Assembly: GCF_036347055.1 (NCBI RefSeq) | Contig: NZ_CP108882.1 | Location: 1,178,001 to 1,242,000, forward strand | DNA length: 64,000 nucleotides | Direction of reading: 5' to 3' | Origin: Streptomyces sp. NBC_00820 | Lineage (GTDB): Bacteria; Actinomycetota; Actinomycetes; Streptomycetales; Streptomycetaceae | In this document: piece after piece, positions 1 through 11,500 of the stretch | How positions within the stretch are numbered: the first letter of the stretch is position 1 | Layout: the number at the start of each line of letters is the position of its first letter | Made by a program: the position numbers and the translations under genes | Notes under the pieces: generated by a model | The model's database searches: none | What the model was told of the DNA's origin: nothing | The model's input: the letters and a program-made list of their open reading frames with translations, nothing else

Positions 1-3000
1 GGTCCGGCGACACAGCCGAAGTGGTCGCCGTCGATGTCGTGGACGCGCAGGTCGCCGAGGCAGACGTCCTGCCAGTAGGCGGTCATGTCCTGCTGGAGGC
101 CGGGCAGGAAACCGTACTGTCCGGTGTGCCGCAGGAACGTGATGTCGCCGGCGTAGGGCTGGGGCCGGTAGCGGGTCACCGCGAAGAGGCTGTGCCTGAA
201 GACGTCGTAGCGCCGGGCGAGCCGGTCGCGGTCCAGCGGGCCGGTGAACTGCTCGGCGGCACGGGCGAGGATGTCGAGGCGTTCCGCGGGGTGTTGTCCG
301 GCGAGGTCCTGGAAGTGCCGCGCGACCTTGTCGAAGGGGGCGCCGAGCCTGGCCAGGGCGCCGTTGCCCAGGCGGCCCGGGGTGGTTTCGAGCACGGCTG
401 CGATGGCCTCGCCCAGGGTGTACGAGTCGGCCGGGAAGCCGACCGTGGCCGGATCGACTCCCAGGGACAGCGCGAAGGTGTACTCGGCGATCAGGTCGTC
501 ATACACCTCGAAGGGCGGCCGGTAGCAGCTGATCACGGTCAGGTCGGTCACCTCGGCCCCGCCCTCGGCGAGAGCCCTGGCGACCTCGGTGGCGATCAGA
601 CCGCCCATGCAGTAGCCGATCACCCGCAGGCGCCGCCGGCCGTCGGCGAGCAGCGTCCGCGCGTACTCGCCGCCCAGGCGGCTGATGAGCAGGGCCGGTT
701 CCACCTCCAGATACCGGTCGGACGAGCCCGCCTCCAGGCCGATGAGCGCACCCCGCGCCGGTCGGCGCCGGTACTCGTCCAGCAGGGCCTGGTAGGGCAG
801 CAGGGTGCCACTGCCGTCGTGCACCAGTACCGTCGCGGGGCGGTCCTCGGGGCCGTCGGCGAGCAGTGTCGGCGTCATCCGGGCGCCGCCGGTGCCGGGC
901 CGCGGACTCGGCTCGGGCGAAGTCCGGGCTTCGCGAAGGAAGTTCGCGAGAGCGGCGATCGTCGGGCACTGGAGCATCTGCCGCAGCAGGTGCTCCCAGT
1001 CGATGCCGGCCGCCGCGGGTTCCTCCTCGCGCAGGCGCCCGACCAGCCGGGCCACCAGCAGTGAGTCGCCGCCGAGGCGGAAGAAGTCGTCGTCGCGGCC
1101 CACGTGGGGGCGTTCCAGCACCTGGGCCCAGAGCGCGGCCAGTCGGCGTTCGAGCTCGTCGGCGGGCCGCTGAGCGGCGGCGGTGCCCATGTCGGTCCGG
1201 CCGGACGCGGGCAGTCTGCGGCGCAGCCGGGCGCGGTCGGTCTTGCCGTTCGGGGTGAGCGGGAAGTCGTCGAGGATCTCCAGGTGGGACGGCAGCAGGT
1301 AGTCGGGCAGCCGCTGGGCGAGGTGGCGGGTGAGTTCCGCGTGGGTCAGCGCGGCGCGGTCGGTCTTCAGCCGGGTGAAGAACACCTGCTGCCCGGCGAG
1401 CGCCAGTGCGTCGTCCGGTGCGGGGAAGCACAGCTCCGGCTCGGCACCGGCCTGCGCCAGCAGGTCCGTCCACTGGCGGTGCGTCAGGAAGGTCTGGTCC
1501 CCGCTTCGTCGTACGTCGTCGAAGCCGGAGCTGAGTCCGTCGATGAACTCCATCGACACCAGCAGCGGATGACGCTCCAGCGTGGCCTCCATGAAGACCA
1601 GCCAGCCGCCCGGCGCGAGCAGTTCGCGCAGACGACGCAGGGTCTGCGCGGCGTCCTTGGAGTTGTGCAGGACGTTGGCGCACAGGACGACGTCGAAGGA
1701 GTTCGCGCCGAGCCCCTGCTCCGCGGCGTCCACGTTGATGTCGAAGAGCCCGTAGCGCACCCACGGGTACCGCTCGAAGCGTCTGCGCGCCTCTCCCAGG
1801 AAGAACCGGGAGATGTCGGTGAAGAGGTAGTCGACCTCGAACCCGGCCAGTTCGGGGATGAGGTCGATGCTGGTGCCGCCGACACCCGCGCCGACCTCCA
1901 GCACGCGCAGCGGTTCGCCGCCCTCGTGCCGGGCGGCCAGGGCGCGCAGCCCTGCCACGGCGACCCGGTTCAGTGAGCGGCTGACCAGGTTGTCGCGGTA
2001 GGTGGCCTCCGCCACGTCCAGGTTGCCCTGCGGGAAGAGAAGAGCCAGGGGGTCCTCCTCGCCGCGCAGCAGTTCGGGCAGGTGCTCGCTGCTGGTGCGC
2101 ACCAGCCTCAACAGGTCGGCGCCGTAGTCCAGGCGCTCTCCGAGTTCCTCCAGCCGCCGCCAGCCCTCGTGCGGGTCGGTGAATCCGTCGGTGGACAGGC
2201 CGGCGTACCGGTCGGCGGCCGCATCGTGGCGCAGTCGGCCGGCGCCGGTCAGGGCGCGCAGCCAGCGGCGGACGGCGCGCGTGTGCCGGGTGTGCGCGCC
2301 CAGGGCTGCGGCCGCCTCGTGGACGGTGTGTGCGGCGTCCGGACCGGCGAACAGGCCTGCCGCGCGCAGGGTTTGGGCGATCGCCGAGAGGGCGACCTCG
2401 TCCGCCAGGTCCAGGAAGGCGGTGAGCAGGGCGGGGTCGACGGCCGCGCCGATCTCGGCCCCGGCCGCGGCCGCCGCGTCGAGCGCGGCCCTGTCGGCGG
2501 GCAGGAGCGGCCGCGATCCGGGGGCGGTGGTGGCGAATGCCGCCAGGCGGCGGGCGGTGGGGTCGTCACCCGTCACGAGGGCCACCGCGGAGGCCACCGC
2601 CGGGTGCGTCTCGATGGCCGCGGCGAGTTCTCCGGGTTCGACGCGGTGGCCGCGGATCTTCACCTGGTCGTCGACGCGGCCGAGCAGTTCGATGGAGCCG
2701 TCGCGCAGGTACCGGCCGACGTCGCCGGTGCGGTACATCCGCTGCCCGGTGCCGGGGTGGGTCACGAATCGCTCGGCGGTGCGCGCCGGGTCGCCGAGAT
2801 AGCCGAGCGCCAGCCCGGCCCCGGTGATGTACAGCTCGCCGGGCACGAGGTCGGGGCAGTCCCGCAGCGCGGTGTCCAGCACGCGCCAGCCCTGGTTCGT
2901 CAGCGGGGTCCCGTAGGGCACGCTCGGTCCGGTCAGCGCCTTGGGGGCGATGGGGTGGACGATCGACCAGATGGCCGCCTCGGTGGCCCCGCCGAGGCTG

Positions 3001-5537
3001 GTCAGCGCGCAGCCGGGCAGCCGCGCGGCGATCCGGTGGACCAGGGGAACCGGGATCCAGTCGCCGGACAGCAGCGCGACGCGCAGCGAGGACAGCCGTT
3101 GCCCGGTGTCACCGGCCAGGTAGCTGTCGACCATCTGGAGCTGGGCCGGAACGGAGTTCCAGAGGGTGACGCCGTGCCGGTCCACCAGCTCCGCCCAGTG
3201 CGCGGGGTCGGCGTGACGGCCGGCGTCCGGCAGGACGAGGCAGCCGCCGTGGGCGAGCGGTCCGAAGACGTCGTAGACGGAGAGGTCGAAGCCGAGGCCG
3301 GACAGTCCGAGCACCCGGTCGTCCGGGCCCACCGCGAACCGCTCGTTGACGTCCGCCACGGTGTTCCACGCGGCCCGGTGGCTGATCACCACTCCCTTGG
3401 GAGTGCCCGTCGAGCCGGAGGTGTAGATCACGTAGGCAGGGTCGTCCGGGGTGGCCCGGGACAGCGGGGGCGCCTGCGTGTCCGCGCCCGGTACGGCGTC
3501 GACCGTCAGGGTCCGGACACCGGGCAGGTCGACGGTGAGCCACGGCTGGGTGAGCACCGCGCTCACCCCGGCGTCGGTCAGCACGGTGGTGCGTCGGGCG
3601 GCCGGCTGGTCCGTGTCGACCGGCAGGTAGGCCGCGCCGGCCAGCAGAGTGCCGAGGACGGCGGCGATCTGCTCCCAGCCCTTGTCCATCACGATGCCGA
3701 CGAGCCGGCCGGCCGGGTCGCCGTCGGCGGCCAGGCCGGCGGCCACCGAACGTGCCGCCGCCGCGAGTTGACCGTACGTCAGCTGCCTGTCGCCCGCGAT
3801 GACGGCGGGACGGTCCGGGGTGGTCAGGGCCTGGGCGAAGACGGCGTCGTGCAGCAGCCGTTCGGCCCGCGGACGCTCCGTTCGGCTGACCCGCTCGCGG
3901 CGCTCGCGCTGAGCTTCCGGCAGATCCACGACCGACGCCTGGCCCCAGGCCGCGTCGGAGTCGGCCAGCCGGCGCACTGCCGCCTCGAACGCGGCGAAGG
4001 CCTCCTCGGCGACACCCTCCGCGAGGACGTCGCAGCGCACGTCCCAGCCGAGCAGCAGGGCGTCACGGTGCTCCATCACCTGGCAGTCGATCCACACGTG
4101 GGGGGTACGGCTGTGGCCGAGGACGATCTCGCCCTCGCGCAGCCGCGGCGGATCGGTGTCGGCGCCGTCACCGAGTCCGACCGTGCTGGTGAACACGACG
4201 GGCATGAGCGCCGCGTCGCGGCCGCGGCGGCGGCCGAGTTCGCGCAGTACCTCGACGCCGGAGCACATGCCGTGGTCCAGGTCCTGCCACAGCCGGGCCT
4301 GCACCGCCTGCGCGCGAGCGGCGAAGGAACCGCCTGCGGACCCGTCGACGGTCAGCAGTTCCACCGAGGTGAAGTCGCCTACGAGAAGGGGGACTTCCGG
4401 GTGCAGGGGAAGCCGGTTGAACAGGGGCAGATCCAGGGTGAACGCGCTCTGCCCGCTCCATCGTCCGACCACCTCGGCGTACGCGGAGAGCAGTGCGACG
4501 GTCGGGGTGACTCCGTGTCCGGCGGCCCGTTGCCGCAGCTTCTGCCAGAGATCGGGGGGAAGTTGGCTCTGAAGCCGTTCGAATCGTGGGGTGTCCTCAG
4601 CCGGGGCGCCACGGTCCGCCGCCTCGTCGTCGGGCAGTGGGCCGCCGCCCCGTGCCTGGCCGGAGGGGGCGGCAAGCGGCAGTGCCGGGGCGGGTGCGAG
4701 CGGCACCGCTTCGGCGTCGGGGCTGTCCGCGTCGCCCCGGTCCGCCGCGTCCAGCCTGTTCCACCAGTAGGCGCGGTCGCGTTCGAACGTCTCGTCGCGC
4801 AGGCCGCGTTCGGCTGTGAGGTAGTCGCGGTAGCGGATCTCCGGTTCGGGCAGGCCGAGGTCCGGACGCAGGCACAGCTGCTCCAGTTCGCCCAGCAGCA
4901 GCTGGACGCTGGCGTAGTCACAGATCAGCAGGTCGATCGCGAGGTGGACCACCACCTCCCGCTCCCCCGCGGTGACACGCAGTTCGTGGAGCGGCCACTC
5001 CTCGGGGCGGAAGTCACGCGCGGACAGCTCGGTCCGGGCGCGTCCGGCCGCTTCCCGGCACTCGCCGGCGGGGGCGTCGCGCAGGTCCGCGATCTCGACG
5101 CGCTGCTCGGGGACCTCGCGCAGCACCTGCTGGTAGCCGTCGGGATGGATGACGGTCCGAAGGGCGTCGTGGCGTTCCACCAGTGTGCGCCAGGCCTCAC
5201 GCACCCGGCTCGGTTCGAACCGCGGAAACCGCACTTCGAGGTAGGCCTGGCAACCGACGCCGCCGTACTCGTAGGCGCGGCTGCGCCCGAGCAGATAGGA
5301 GGACTGGACGTCAGTGAGCGGGAAGGGTTCGTACCGGCTGCCGGGGTCGGCGGTGAGCCGGGGACCGGCGCCGGAGCGGCGCAGTTCCGCCAGGACGGCC
5401 TGTTTGTGTTCGCGGAGTTGTTCCAGCCGCTCCGGCGTCATCACGTGACGGGGTGCCCGGTAGCGCAGCAGGCCGTTCTCCTCCCACAGCCGTACGCCGA
5501 CGTTGTGAAGGTCATCGATGAGCTGGCTGGTGTTCAA
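1..5537 (-). CDS. NRPS, terminal module: docking-Cy-A(MT)-PCP-TE (3' end outside window)
   Basis: Second NRPS of the cluster, about 1845 codons visible and open to the window edge. Order: a TubC-type N-terminal docking domain (residues 1-55, with LHNVGVRLWEENGLLRYRAP); a heterocyclization domain with the Cy motif DLLICDYAS near 195; an A domain with core YVIYTSGSTG near 700 and pocket residues D-L-Y-N-S-I-W, a cysteine code; a methyltransferase inserted between A8 and A10 with an intact SAM loop VLEVGAGVGG near 1215; a carrier protein FRLGGDSLL near 1490; and a thioesterase. The TE elbow reads GYCMGG near 1640, so Cys replaces the usual Ser, and a likely catalytic His lies in DGDHFG at the edge. 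The start is TTG at 5537, overlapping the upstream TGA. This layout matches PchF of pyochelin synthesis. It should add and cyclise the last cysteine, possibly methylate it, and release the product. Domain order and frame are seen; substrate and product are inferred. Confidence 0.93.
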   Translation of the reverse strand, partial: MNTSQLIDDLHNVGVRLWEENGLLRYRAPRHVMTPERLEQLREHKQAVLAELRRSGAGPRLTADPGSRYEPFPLTDVQSSYLLGRSRAYEYGGVGCQAYLEVRFPRFEPSRVREAWRTLVERHDALRTVIHPDGYQQVLREVPEQRVEIADLRDAPAGECREAAGRARTELSARDFRPEEWPLHELRVTAGEREVVVHLAIDLLICDYASVQLLLGELEQLCLRPDLGLPEPEIRYRDYLTAERGLRDETFERDRAYWWNRLDAADRGDADSPDAEAVPLAPAPALPLAAPSGQARGGGPLPDDEAADRGAPAEDTPRFERLQSQLPPDLWQKLRQRAAGHGVTPTVALLSAYAEVVGRWSGQSAFTLDLPLFNRLPLHPEVPLLVGDFTSVELLTVDGSAGGSFAARAQAVQARLWQDLDHGMCSGVEVLRELGRRRGRDAALMPVVFTSTVGLGDGADTDPPRLREGEIVLGHSRTPHVWIDCQVMEHRDALLLGWDVRCDVLAEGVAEEAFAAFEAAVRRLADSDAAWGQASVVDLPEAQRERRERVSRTERPRAERLLHDAVFAQALTTPDRPAVIAGDRQLTYGQLAAAARSVAAGLAADGDPAGRLVGIVMDKGWEQIAAVLGTLLAGAAYLPVDTDQPAARRTTVLTDAGVSAVLTQPWLTVDLPGVRTLTVDAVPGADTQAPPLSRATPDDPAYVIYTSGSTGTPKGVVISHRAAWNTVADVNERFAVGPDDRVLGLSGLGFDLSVYDVFGPLAHGGCLVLPDAGRHADPAHWAELVDRHGVTLWNSVPAQLQMVDSYLAGDTGQRLSSLRVALLSGDWIPVPLVHRIAARLPGCALTSLGGATEAAIWSIVHPIAPKALTGPSVPYGTPLTNQGWRVLDTALRDCPDLVPGELYITGAGLALGYLGDPARTAERFVTHPGTGQRMYRTGDVGRYLRDGSIELLGRVDDQVKIRGHRVEPGELAAAIETHPAVASAVALVTGDDPTARRLAAFATTAPGSRPLLPADRAALDAAAAAGAEIGAAVDPALLTAFLDLADEVALSAIAQTLRAAGLFAGPDAAHTVHEAAAALGAHTRHTRAVRRWLRALTGAGRLRHDAAADRYAGLSTDGFTDPHEGWRRLEELGERLDYGADLLRLVRTSSEHLPELLRGEEDPLALLFPQGNLDVAEATYRDNLVSRSLNRVAVAGLRALAARHEGGEPLRVLEVGAGVGGTSIDLIPELAGFEVDYLFTDISRFFLGEARRRFERYPWVRYGLFDINVDAAEQGLGANSFDVVLCANVLHNSKDAAQTLRRLRELLAPGGWLVFMEATLERHPLLVSMEFIDGLSSGFDDVRRSGDQTFLTHRQWTDLLAQAGAEPELCFPAPDDALALAGQQVFFTRLKTDRAALTHAELTRHLAQRLPDYLLPSHLEILDDFPLTPNGKTDRARLRRRLPASGRTDMGTAAAQRPADELERRLAALWAQVLERPHVGRDDDFFRLGGDSLLVARLVGRLREEEPAAAGIDWEHLLRQMLQCPTIAALANFLREARTSPEPSPRPGTGGARMTPTLLADGPEDRPATVLVHDGSGTLLPYQALLDEYRRRPARGALIGLEAGSSDRYLEVEPALLISRLGGEYARTLLADGRRRLRVIGYCMGGLIATEVARALAEGGAEVTDLTVISCYRPPFEVYDDLIAEYTFALSLGVDPATVGFPADSYTLGEAIAAVLETTPGRLGNGALARLGAPFDKVARHFQDLAGQHPAERLDILARAAEQFTGPLDRDRLARRYDVFRHSLFAVTRYRPQPYAGDITFLRHTGQYGFLPGLQQDMTAYWQDVCLGDLRVHDIDGDHFGCVAG

Positions 5538-8500
5538 AGCGTCCCGTCCTCTGTGTCTTCGTCCTCGATGGCGAGGTGTTGGGGCTCGATGAGCTTCGCG
5601 AGGCCCGCGATGGTCGGCTCGCCCAGCAGTTGGCGCAGGGAGATGTCGCCGCCGAACTCATGGCGCAGTCGCTGTACCAGCCTGGTGGCCCGCAGGCTGT
5701 CACCGCCGAGCGCGAAGAAGGTGGCGTCGCGTGGTACCTCGGGCAGTCCGAGGACGCTGCTCCACAGCGCGGCGAGTGCGGTCTCGACGGGGCCGCGTGG
5801 CGCGTCGCCCGGCGGCAGGGTGGCCGGTCCGTCGGGGACCAGGGGGACGAGCGCGGCGCGGTCGACCTTCCCGTTGGCGGTGAGGGGCAGTTCGTCGAGC
5901 GGGGTGTACCCGGCCGGGCGGGCGTGGGCGGGGAGCCGGTCGGCCACGAAGAGGTCGAAGTCCGGCGTGAGGGCGGACGGCCGGATGGTCACGAAGGCGT
6001 GCAGGCGGCGGTCGTCACGTTCACCGACCGGCATCACGACGGCGTGGTGGACGGCGGGGTGGGTCTCCAGGACGGACTCGATCTCCCCGAGCTCGACCCG
6101 ATGACCACTGACCTTCAACTGATGGTCCCTGCGCCCCAGGAACTCCAGCGTCCCGTCCGCCCAGTACCGGCCCACATCACCCGTGCGATACCACCGGCCA
6201 CCATCCGCGCCGACAACGAACTTACGAGCCGTCAGCTCCGGCTCACCCCGATACCCCAACGCCAGACTCGCCCCACCGATCCACAACTCCCCCGCCACCA
6301 GATCAGGACAGTCCCGACCCTCACCATCCACCACCCGAAACCGCTGATTCCCGAGCGGCAACCCATACGGAACCGACACCCAATGCGCCGGAACCTCGGC
6401 CACCTCCCACCAGTTCGACCAGATCCCCGCCTCCGTCGCCCCACCCAAAGCCACCAGACGACACCCCGAACCCACCCGCACCAACCGCGACTTCAGATCC
6501 AGCCCCACCCAGTCACCCGACACCAACGCCAACCGCAACGAAGACGCCAACACACCAGCCGAACCCACCGCCGCCACCAACATCTCCAGCAACATCGGCA
6601 CGCTGTTCCACACCGTCACCCCGTGCTCGGCCACCAACCGCACCCAGCACTCCGCATCACGCCGCTCCCCCTCCCCCACCAACACCAACGCCCCACCCAC
6701 ACCCAACAACCCGAACACATCGAAAACCGACAGATCGAAATCAAGCGCCGACACCGCCAACACCCGATCCCCCACACCCACCCCGAACCGACGACACACA
6801 TCCACCACCGTGTTCATCGCCGCCCCATGCGACACCTCCACACCCTTCGGCACCCCCGTCGAACCCGACGTGAAAATCACATACGCCACCGCATCCACAC
6901 CCACTCCCACCAACCCCACCAAAGGCTCGAACGCGTCTGCCGCGTGCACCGTGGTGATGGTGTGCCGGACGCCGGCGGCGGCCAGCATCCGCTCGCGGCG
7001 CACCGCCGGCTGGTCGACGCCGACCGGGACGTACGCGGCACCGGCCGCGAGCACTCCGAGTACGGCGGCGATCTGCGCGGGCCCCTTCGGCAGCGTCACC
7101 GCCACCAGGTCGCCGGGCCGGACGCCCTCGGCCCGGAGCATCGCGGCGACGCGCAGGGCGCGGTCGGCCAGTTCCCCGTACGTCATGCGGCCGTCCTTGT
7201 CCCAGAGCAGCGCGGGACGGTCCGGCTCGGCGGCGGCACGGGTGAAGAAGGCGGCGTGCAGGAGCTGGTCGGGGAGCGGGCCGGTGGTGGCGTTGACGGC
7301 GTCCCGTACGGCCGATTGCCGGGACGGCAGCAGGGCGGGCGTCCGCTCGGACCAGTCGGCCCGGACGATCCAGTCGAGCAGTTCGCCGTGCGCCGCGAAC
7401 ATCGCGTCGAGCACTCCGGCGGGGAACAGTTCGTCCACGGCGTCCCAGGTGAGCTGAAGACCGCCGTCGCGCATCATCACCTGTTCGTCCAGCCAGACCT
7501 GCGGGGTCTGCGACACGCTCCAGACCGGCTTGCGCAGACCGTCGCTGAGGGTGTCGTTCACGCCGAGCGCGCTGGTGAACACCACGGGCAGCGCGCCCTC
7601 GGCTCCCCCGGCGGCCCCGGCGGACTCACGGAGCAGCCCGAGTACGGGAGCGCCTCGGTGGTCGAGGTCCTGCCACATCCGTTCCTGGAGACGGCGGACC
7701 CGGCTCTCGAAGGACTCCCCCGCCAGGGGCTGGTGCGCCACGGGGAGCAGCGAGGTGAAGTCGCCCAGCACCCGGTCGATGTGCGGGTGCGCGGCCCGGC
7801 GGTCGAACAGGGTCAGTCCCACGGTCAGTTCGAGATCGGCGCTCCACGTGCTCAGCACTTCCGCGTAGGCAGCCAGGAGGACCGCCGACGGCGTGAGCCC
7901 GCACTGCTTGGCACGGTCCTGGAGAGTGCTCCAACGCGCGGGGTCGAGCCATGTCTCACGGCGTGCGAAGCGGGGGCGGGCGATCGACGCGGGGTCGGCG
8001 GCGAGCGGCAGGGCCGGGGCCGGGGGCAGCTCCGGGACCCGTCGGCGCCAGTGGTCCAGCGCCGCCTCCGACTCCGTCCGGCTGGGCTTCGCCTGGCACA
8101 CGTAGTCGCGGAACGAGAAGTCCACGGGCGGGAGTTCGGCTGCCGGGTCGCGGTACAGCGTGTCCAGCTCGGCGAAGAGGATCATCATGCTCAGTCCGTC
8201 GACGAGCAGGTAGTCCAGTCCGATTCCGACGCGGGCGCGTCCCCCGCCGAGACGGACCGCGCGTACGTCGAAGAGCGGCCAGGTGCCAGGGTCGAGAACC
8301 TGGTGGGACATCTCTTCGCGCAGCCGCTCCAAAGCCTCCTCGGCCGCGCCGTCGGGGGCGTCGGTCACGGGGACGCGGAGGCGGGGCACTTCCGGCAGGA
8401 TGCGCTGGTCACCGTCTTCGTCGAAGACGGCACGCAGCATCTCGTGCCGGGCGATCAGCCGGTTCCAGGCGGCTTCGAGACGCTCCAGGTCGAAGCCGGA

Positions 8501-11500
8501 CTCGTCGAACTCGCAGTAGTAGTAGGAGCCGACGCCACCGAGGGTGAAGCCGGGCGAGCGGCCGACCCAGTAGGCGCGTTGCAGTTCGGTGGGGGCGAAA
8601 GGCTGATGGCGGTTCGCCGGGTCCGGCGCGATGGTGGGGAGTCGTTCCGCGTCCGGTGCCGGGCCGAGCGTCAGTGGTGCGGCGAAGTCGGCGAGTACCG
8701 GGGTGGTGAACAGCCCGCTGATCGCGGCGCCGTTCACGCCGGCCGCACGTAGCAGGGCGACCACCTTGGTGGCGAGCAGCGAGTCACCGCCGAGGAGGAA
8801 GAAGTTGCCGTCGCGCGGCGGTCGGGGCACGTCCAGAACCTCGGACCACACGTCGCTCACAAGGCGCTCGACGGGGGTGCGCGGGGCCTCGCCGCCGTCC
8901 GTCACCGGGGCCGCGGGTGCGGCGGCCGCCAGTGCGGCGCGGTCGACCTTCCCGTTGGCGGTGAGGGGCAGTTCGTCGAGCAGTCCGATCGCCGCGGGCA
9001 CCGCGTGTCCGGGCAGCCGGTCGCGGAGGAACGCGGTCAGTTCCGCTTCGGGGAGCGTGTGCCCGGAGACGACGTGGGCCACCAGCCGCCGTCGCGCGCC
9101 GGTGTCGTCGACGGTCACGACGGCGTGGTGGACGGAGGGGTGGGTCTCCAGGACGGACTCGATCTCCCCGAGCTCGACCCGATGACCACTGACCTTCAGC
9201 TGATGGTCCCTGCGCCCCAGGAACTCCAGCGTCCCGTCCGCCCAGTACCGGCCCACATCACCCGTGCGATACCAGCGGCCACCATCCGCGCCGACAACGA
9301 ACTTACGAGCCGTCAGCTCCGGCTCACCCCGATACCCCAACGCCAGACTCGCCCCACCGATCCACAACTCCCCCGCCACCAGATCAGGACAGTCCCGACC
9401 CTCACCATCCACCACCCGAAACCGCTGATTCCCGAGCGGCAACCCATACGGAACCGACACCCAATGCGCCGGAACCTCGGCCACCTCCCACCAGTTCGAC
9501 CAGATCCCCGCCTCCGTCGCCCCACCCAAAGCCACCAGACGACACCCCGAACCCACCCGCACCAACCGCGACTTCAGATCCAGCCCCACCCAGTCACCCG
9601 ACACCAACGCCAACCGCAACGAAGACGCCAACACACCAGCCGAACCCACCGCCGCCACCAACATCTCCAGCAACATCGGCACGCTGTTCCACACCGTCAC
9701 CCCGTGCTCGGCCACCAACCGCACCCAGCACTCCGCATCACGCCGCTCCCCCTCCCCCACCAACACCAACGCCCCACCCACACCCAACAACCCGAACACA
9801 TCGAAAACCGACAGATCGAAATCAAGCGCCGACACCGCCAACACCCGATCCCCCACACCCACCCCGAACCGACGACACACATCCACCACCGTGTTCATCG
9901 CCGCCCCATGCGACACCTCCACACCCTTCGGCACCCCCGTCGAACCCGACGTGAAAATCACATACGCCACCGCATCCACACCCACCCCCACCAACCCCAC
10001 CAAAGGCTCGGAGTCGGAGCAGTCCTCGACGGACAGGACGGTGACGCCTTCCGGCGCGGCTTCGGCGTGTGCCGCCGCGCCCGTCGCGGCGAGTACGCAG
10101 CCGACGCCCGCCGACCGGTACAACTCCGTACGGCGAAGGGGTGGTTGGTCGAGGCCAACCGGGACGTACGCCGCCCCCGCGGCCAGTACGCCCAGCACGC
10201 AGGCCAGTTGGTCCGGTCCCTTGGGCAGGTGCAGGGCGACCGAGTCGCCCTCGCGAACGCCGCTCGCGCGCAGCTTCCCGGCGACCCGCCGTGCCCTCAG
10301 GGCGAGTTCGCCGTAGCTGAGCCGGCCGAAGTCACCCACGCAGGCGGTGAGATGGGGCTCCTTCGCCGCACGCTCGAAGAACGGCTCGTGCAGGGTCAGG
10401 GACGGCAGCGGTCCGTCCGTGGCGTTGACGCGCTCCCGCACCCGGCGCTGGCCGGCGGGCAGCAGGTCGGAGAGCGGGGCGCTCCAGTCGGTTTCACCGA
10501 GCCGGTCCAGCAGGTGGCCGTACGCGTCGAACATCGGGTCCAGCACCGTGTCGGGGAGCAGTTGCTCCACCGCGTCCCAGTCGTAGTGCAGGCCGCGTGG
10601 GGAGTCGTACACCTGGTTGTCGAGCCAGGTCTGCGGGGTCTGGGAGATGCCCCAGACCTTGGGCAGCAGCCAGTCCGAGAGGTCGAGCGAGAGATCGCGC
10701 CGGGTGCCCAGGGCGCTGGTGAACACGACCGGCAGGGCCGCTTCCGCCGTGCCCTGTGCCCTGGCCAGCTCACGGCTCACCCGTACGGCCGACCAGGCCC
10801 GGTGGTCCAGGTCCTGCCCGAGGCGGCGCTGCAGGGCCTGGGCCCGGGCCAGAAACCCGGTGCCGGCCTCGGGCCGGTAGGCGAGCGGCAGCAGCGAGGT
10901 GAAGTCGCCCACGATGTCGTCCACGGCCGGGTGGACGTCCTGCCGGTCGAACAGCGTGAGGTTGACCGTGAGTTCGGGTCGGCCGCTCCAGCGGGCCAGC
11001 ACCTCCGCGTATGCGGTCAGGAGCACGACCGACGGGGTGAGACCGTGTCGCGCGGCCCGCTCGGTGAGCGCCCGCCAGCGGTCCGCCGGGAGCAGTCCCG
11101 AGCGCCGGACGAAGCGCGGGGTGCCCACGGCGGAGGGGTGGGCCGCGAGCGGGAGGGCCGGGGCCGGAGGCAGGTCGGCCAGGCGCTCGGTCCAGTACCG
11201 CCGCGCCGCCTTCGTCTCCTCTTCCGAAGGCGTGACCTGGATCAGGTAGTCGCGGAAGGACAGGCCTGCCACCGGCGGCAGGACGGCGTCCGGCGCGTGG
11301 TAGAGCTGTTCCAGCTCGGACAGCACGATCATCATGCTGCGGCCGTCCAGCACGATGTTCTCCAGGCTCACCCCGAGCCGTACGCGCTGCTCGCCGTCCT
11401 GCTCGTACACCACGGCACGCAGGTCGTTCAGCGGCCACCGCGCCGGGTCACGGACCTGGTGGGACATGCCCGCGCGCAGGTCCGCGAGGGCCTGTGCGGC

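Noticed and set aside
4555..4585. GTTCGAATC-like string resembling a tRNA T-arm
   Set aside because: It is coding sequence inside the Cy domain and no acceptor, D-arm or anticodon structure surrounds it.
2082..6104. Long plus-strand open frame opposite NRPS2
   Set aside because: It is antisense to a clear NRPS frame and consists of composition-driven Gly/Arg/Val/Gln-rich sequence; the minus-strand frame carries all A, Cy, MT, PCP and TE motifs.
6232..9525. Identical short minus-strand frames at 6232-6444 and 9313-9525
   Set aside because: They are out-of-frame shadows inside the duplicated adenylation core, not a small gene family.
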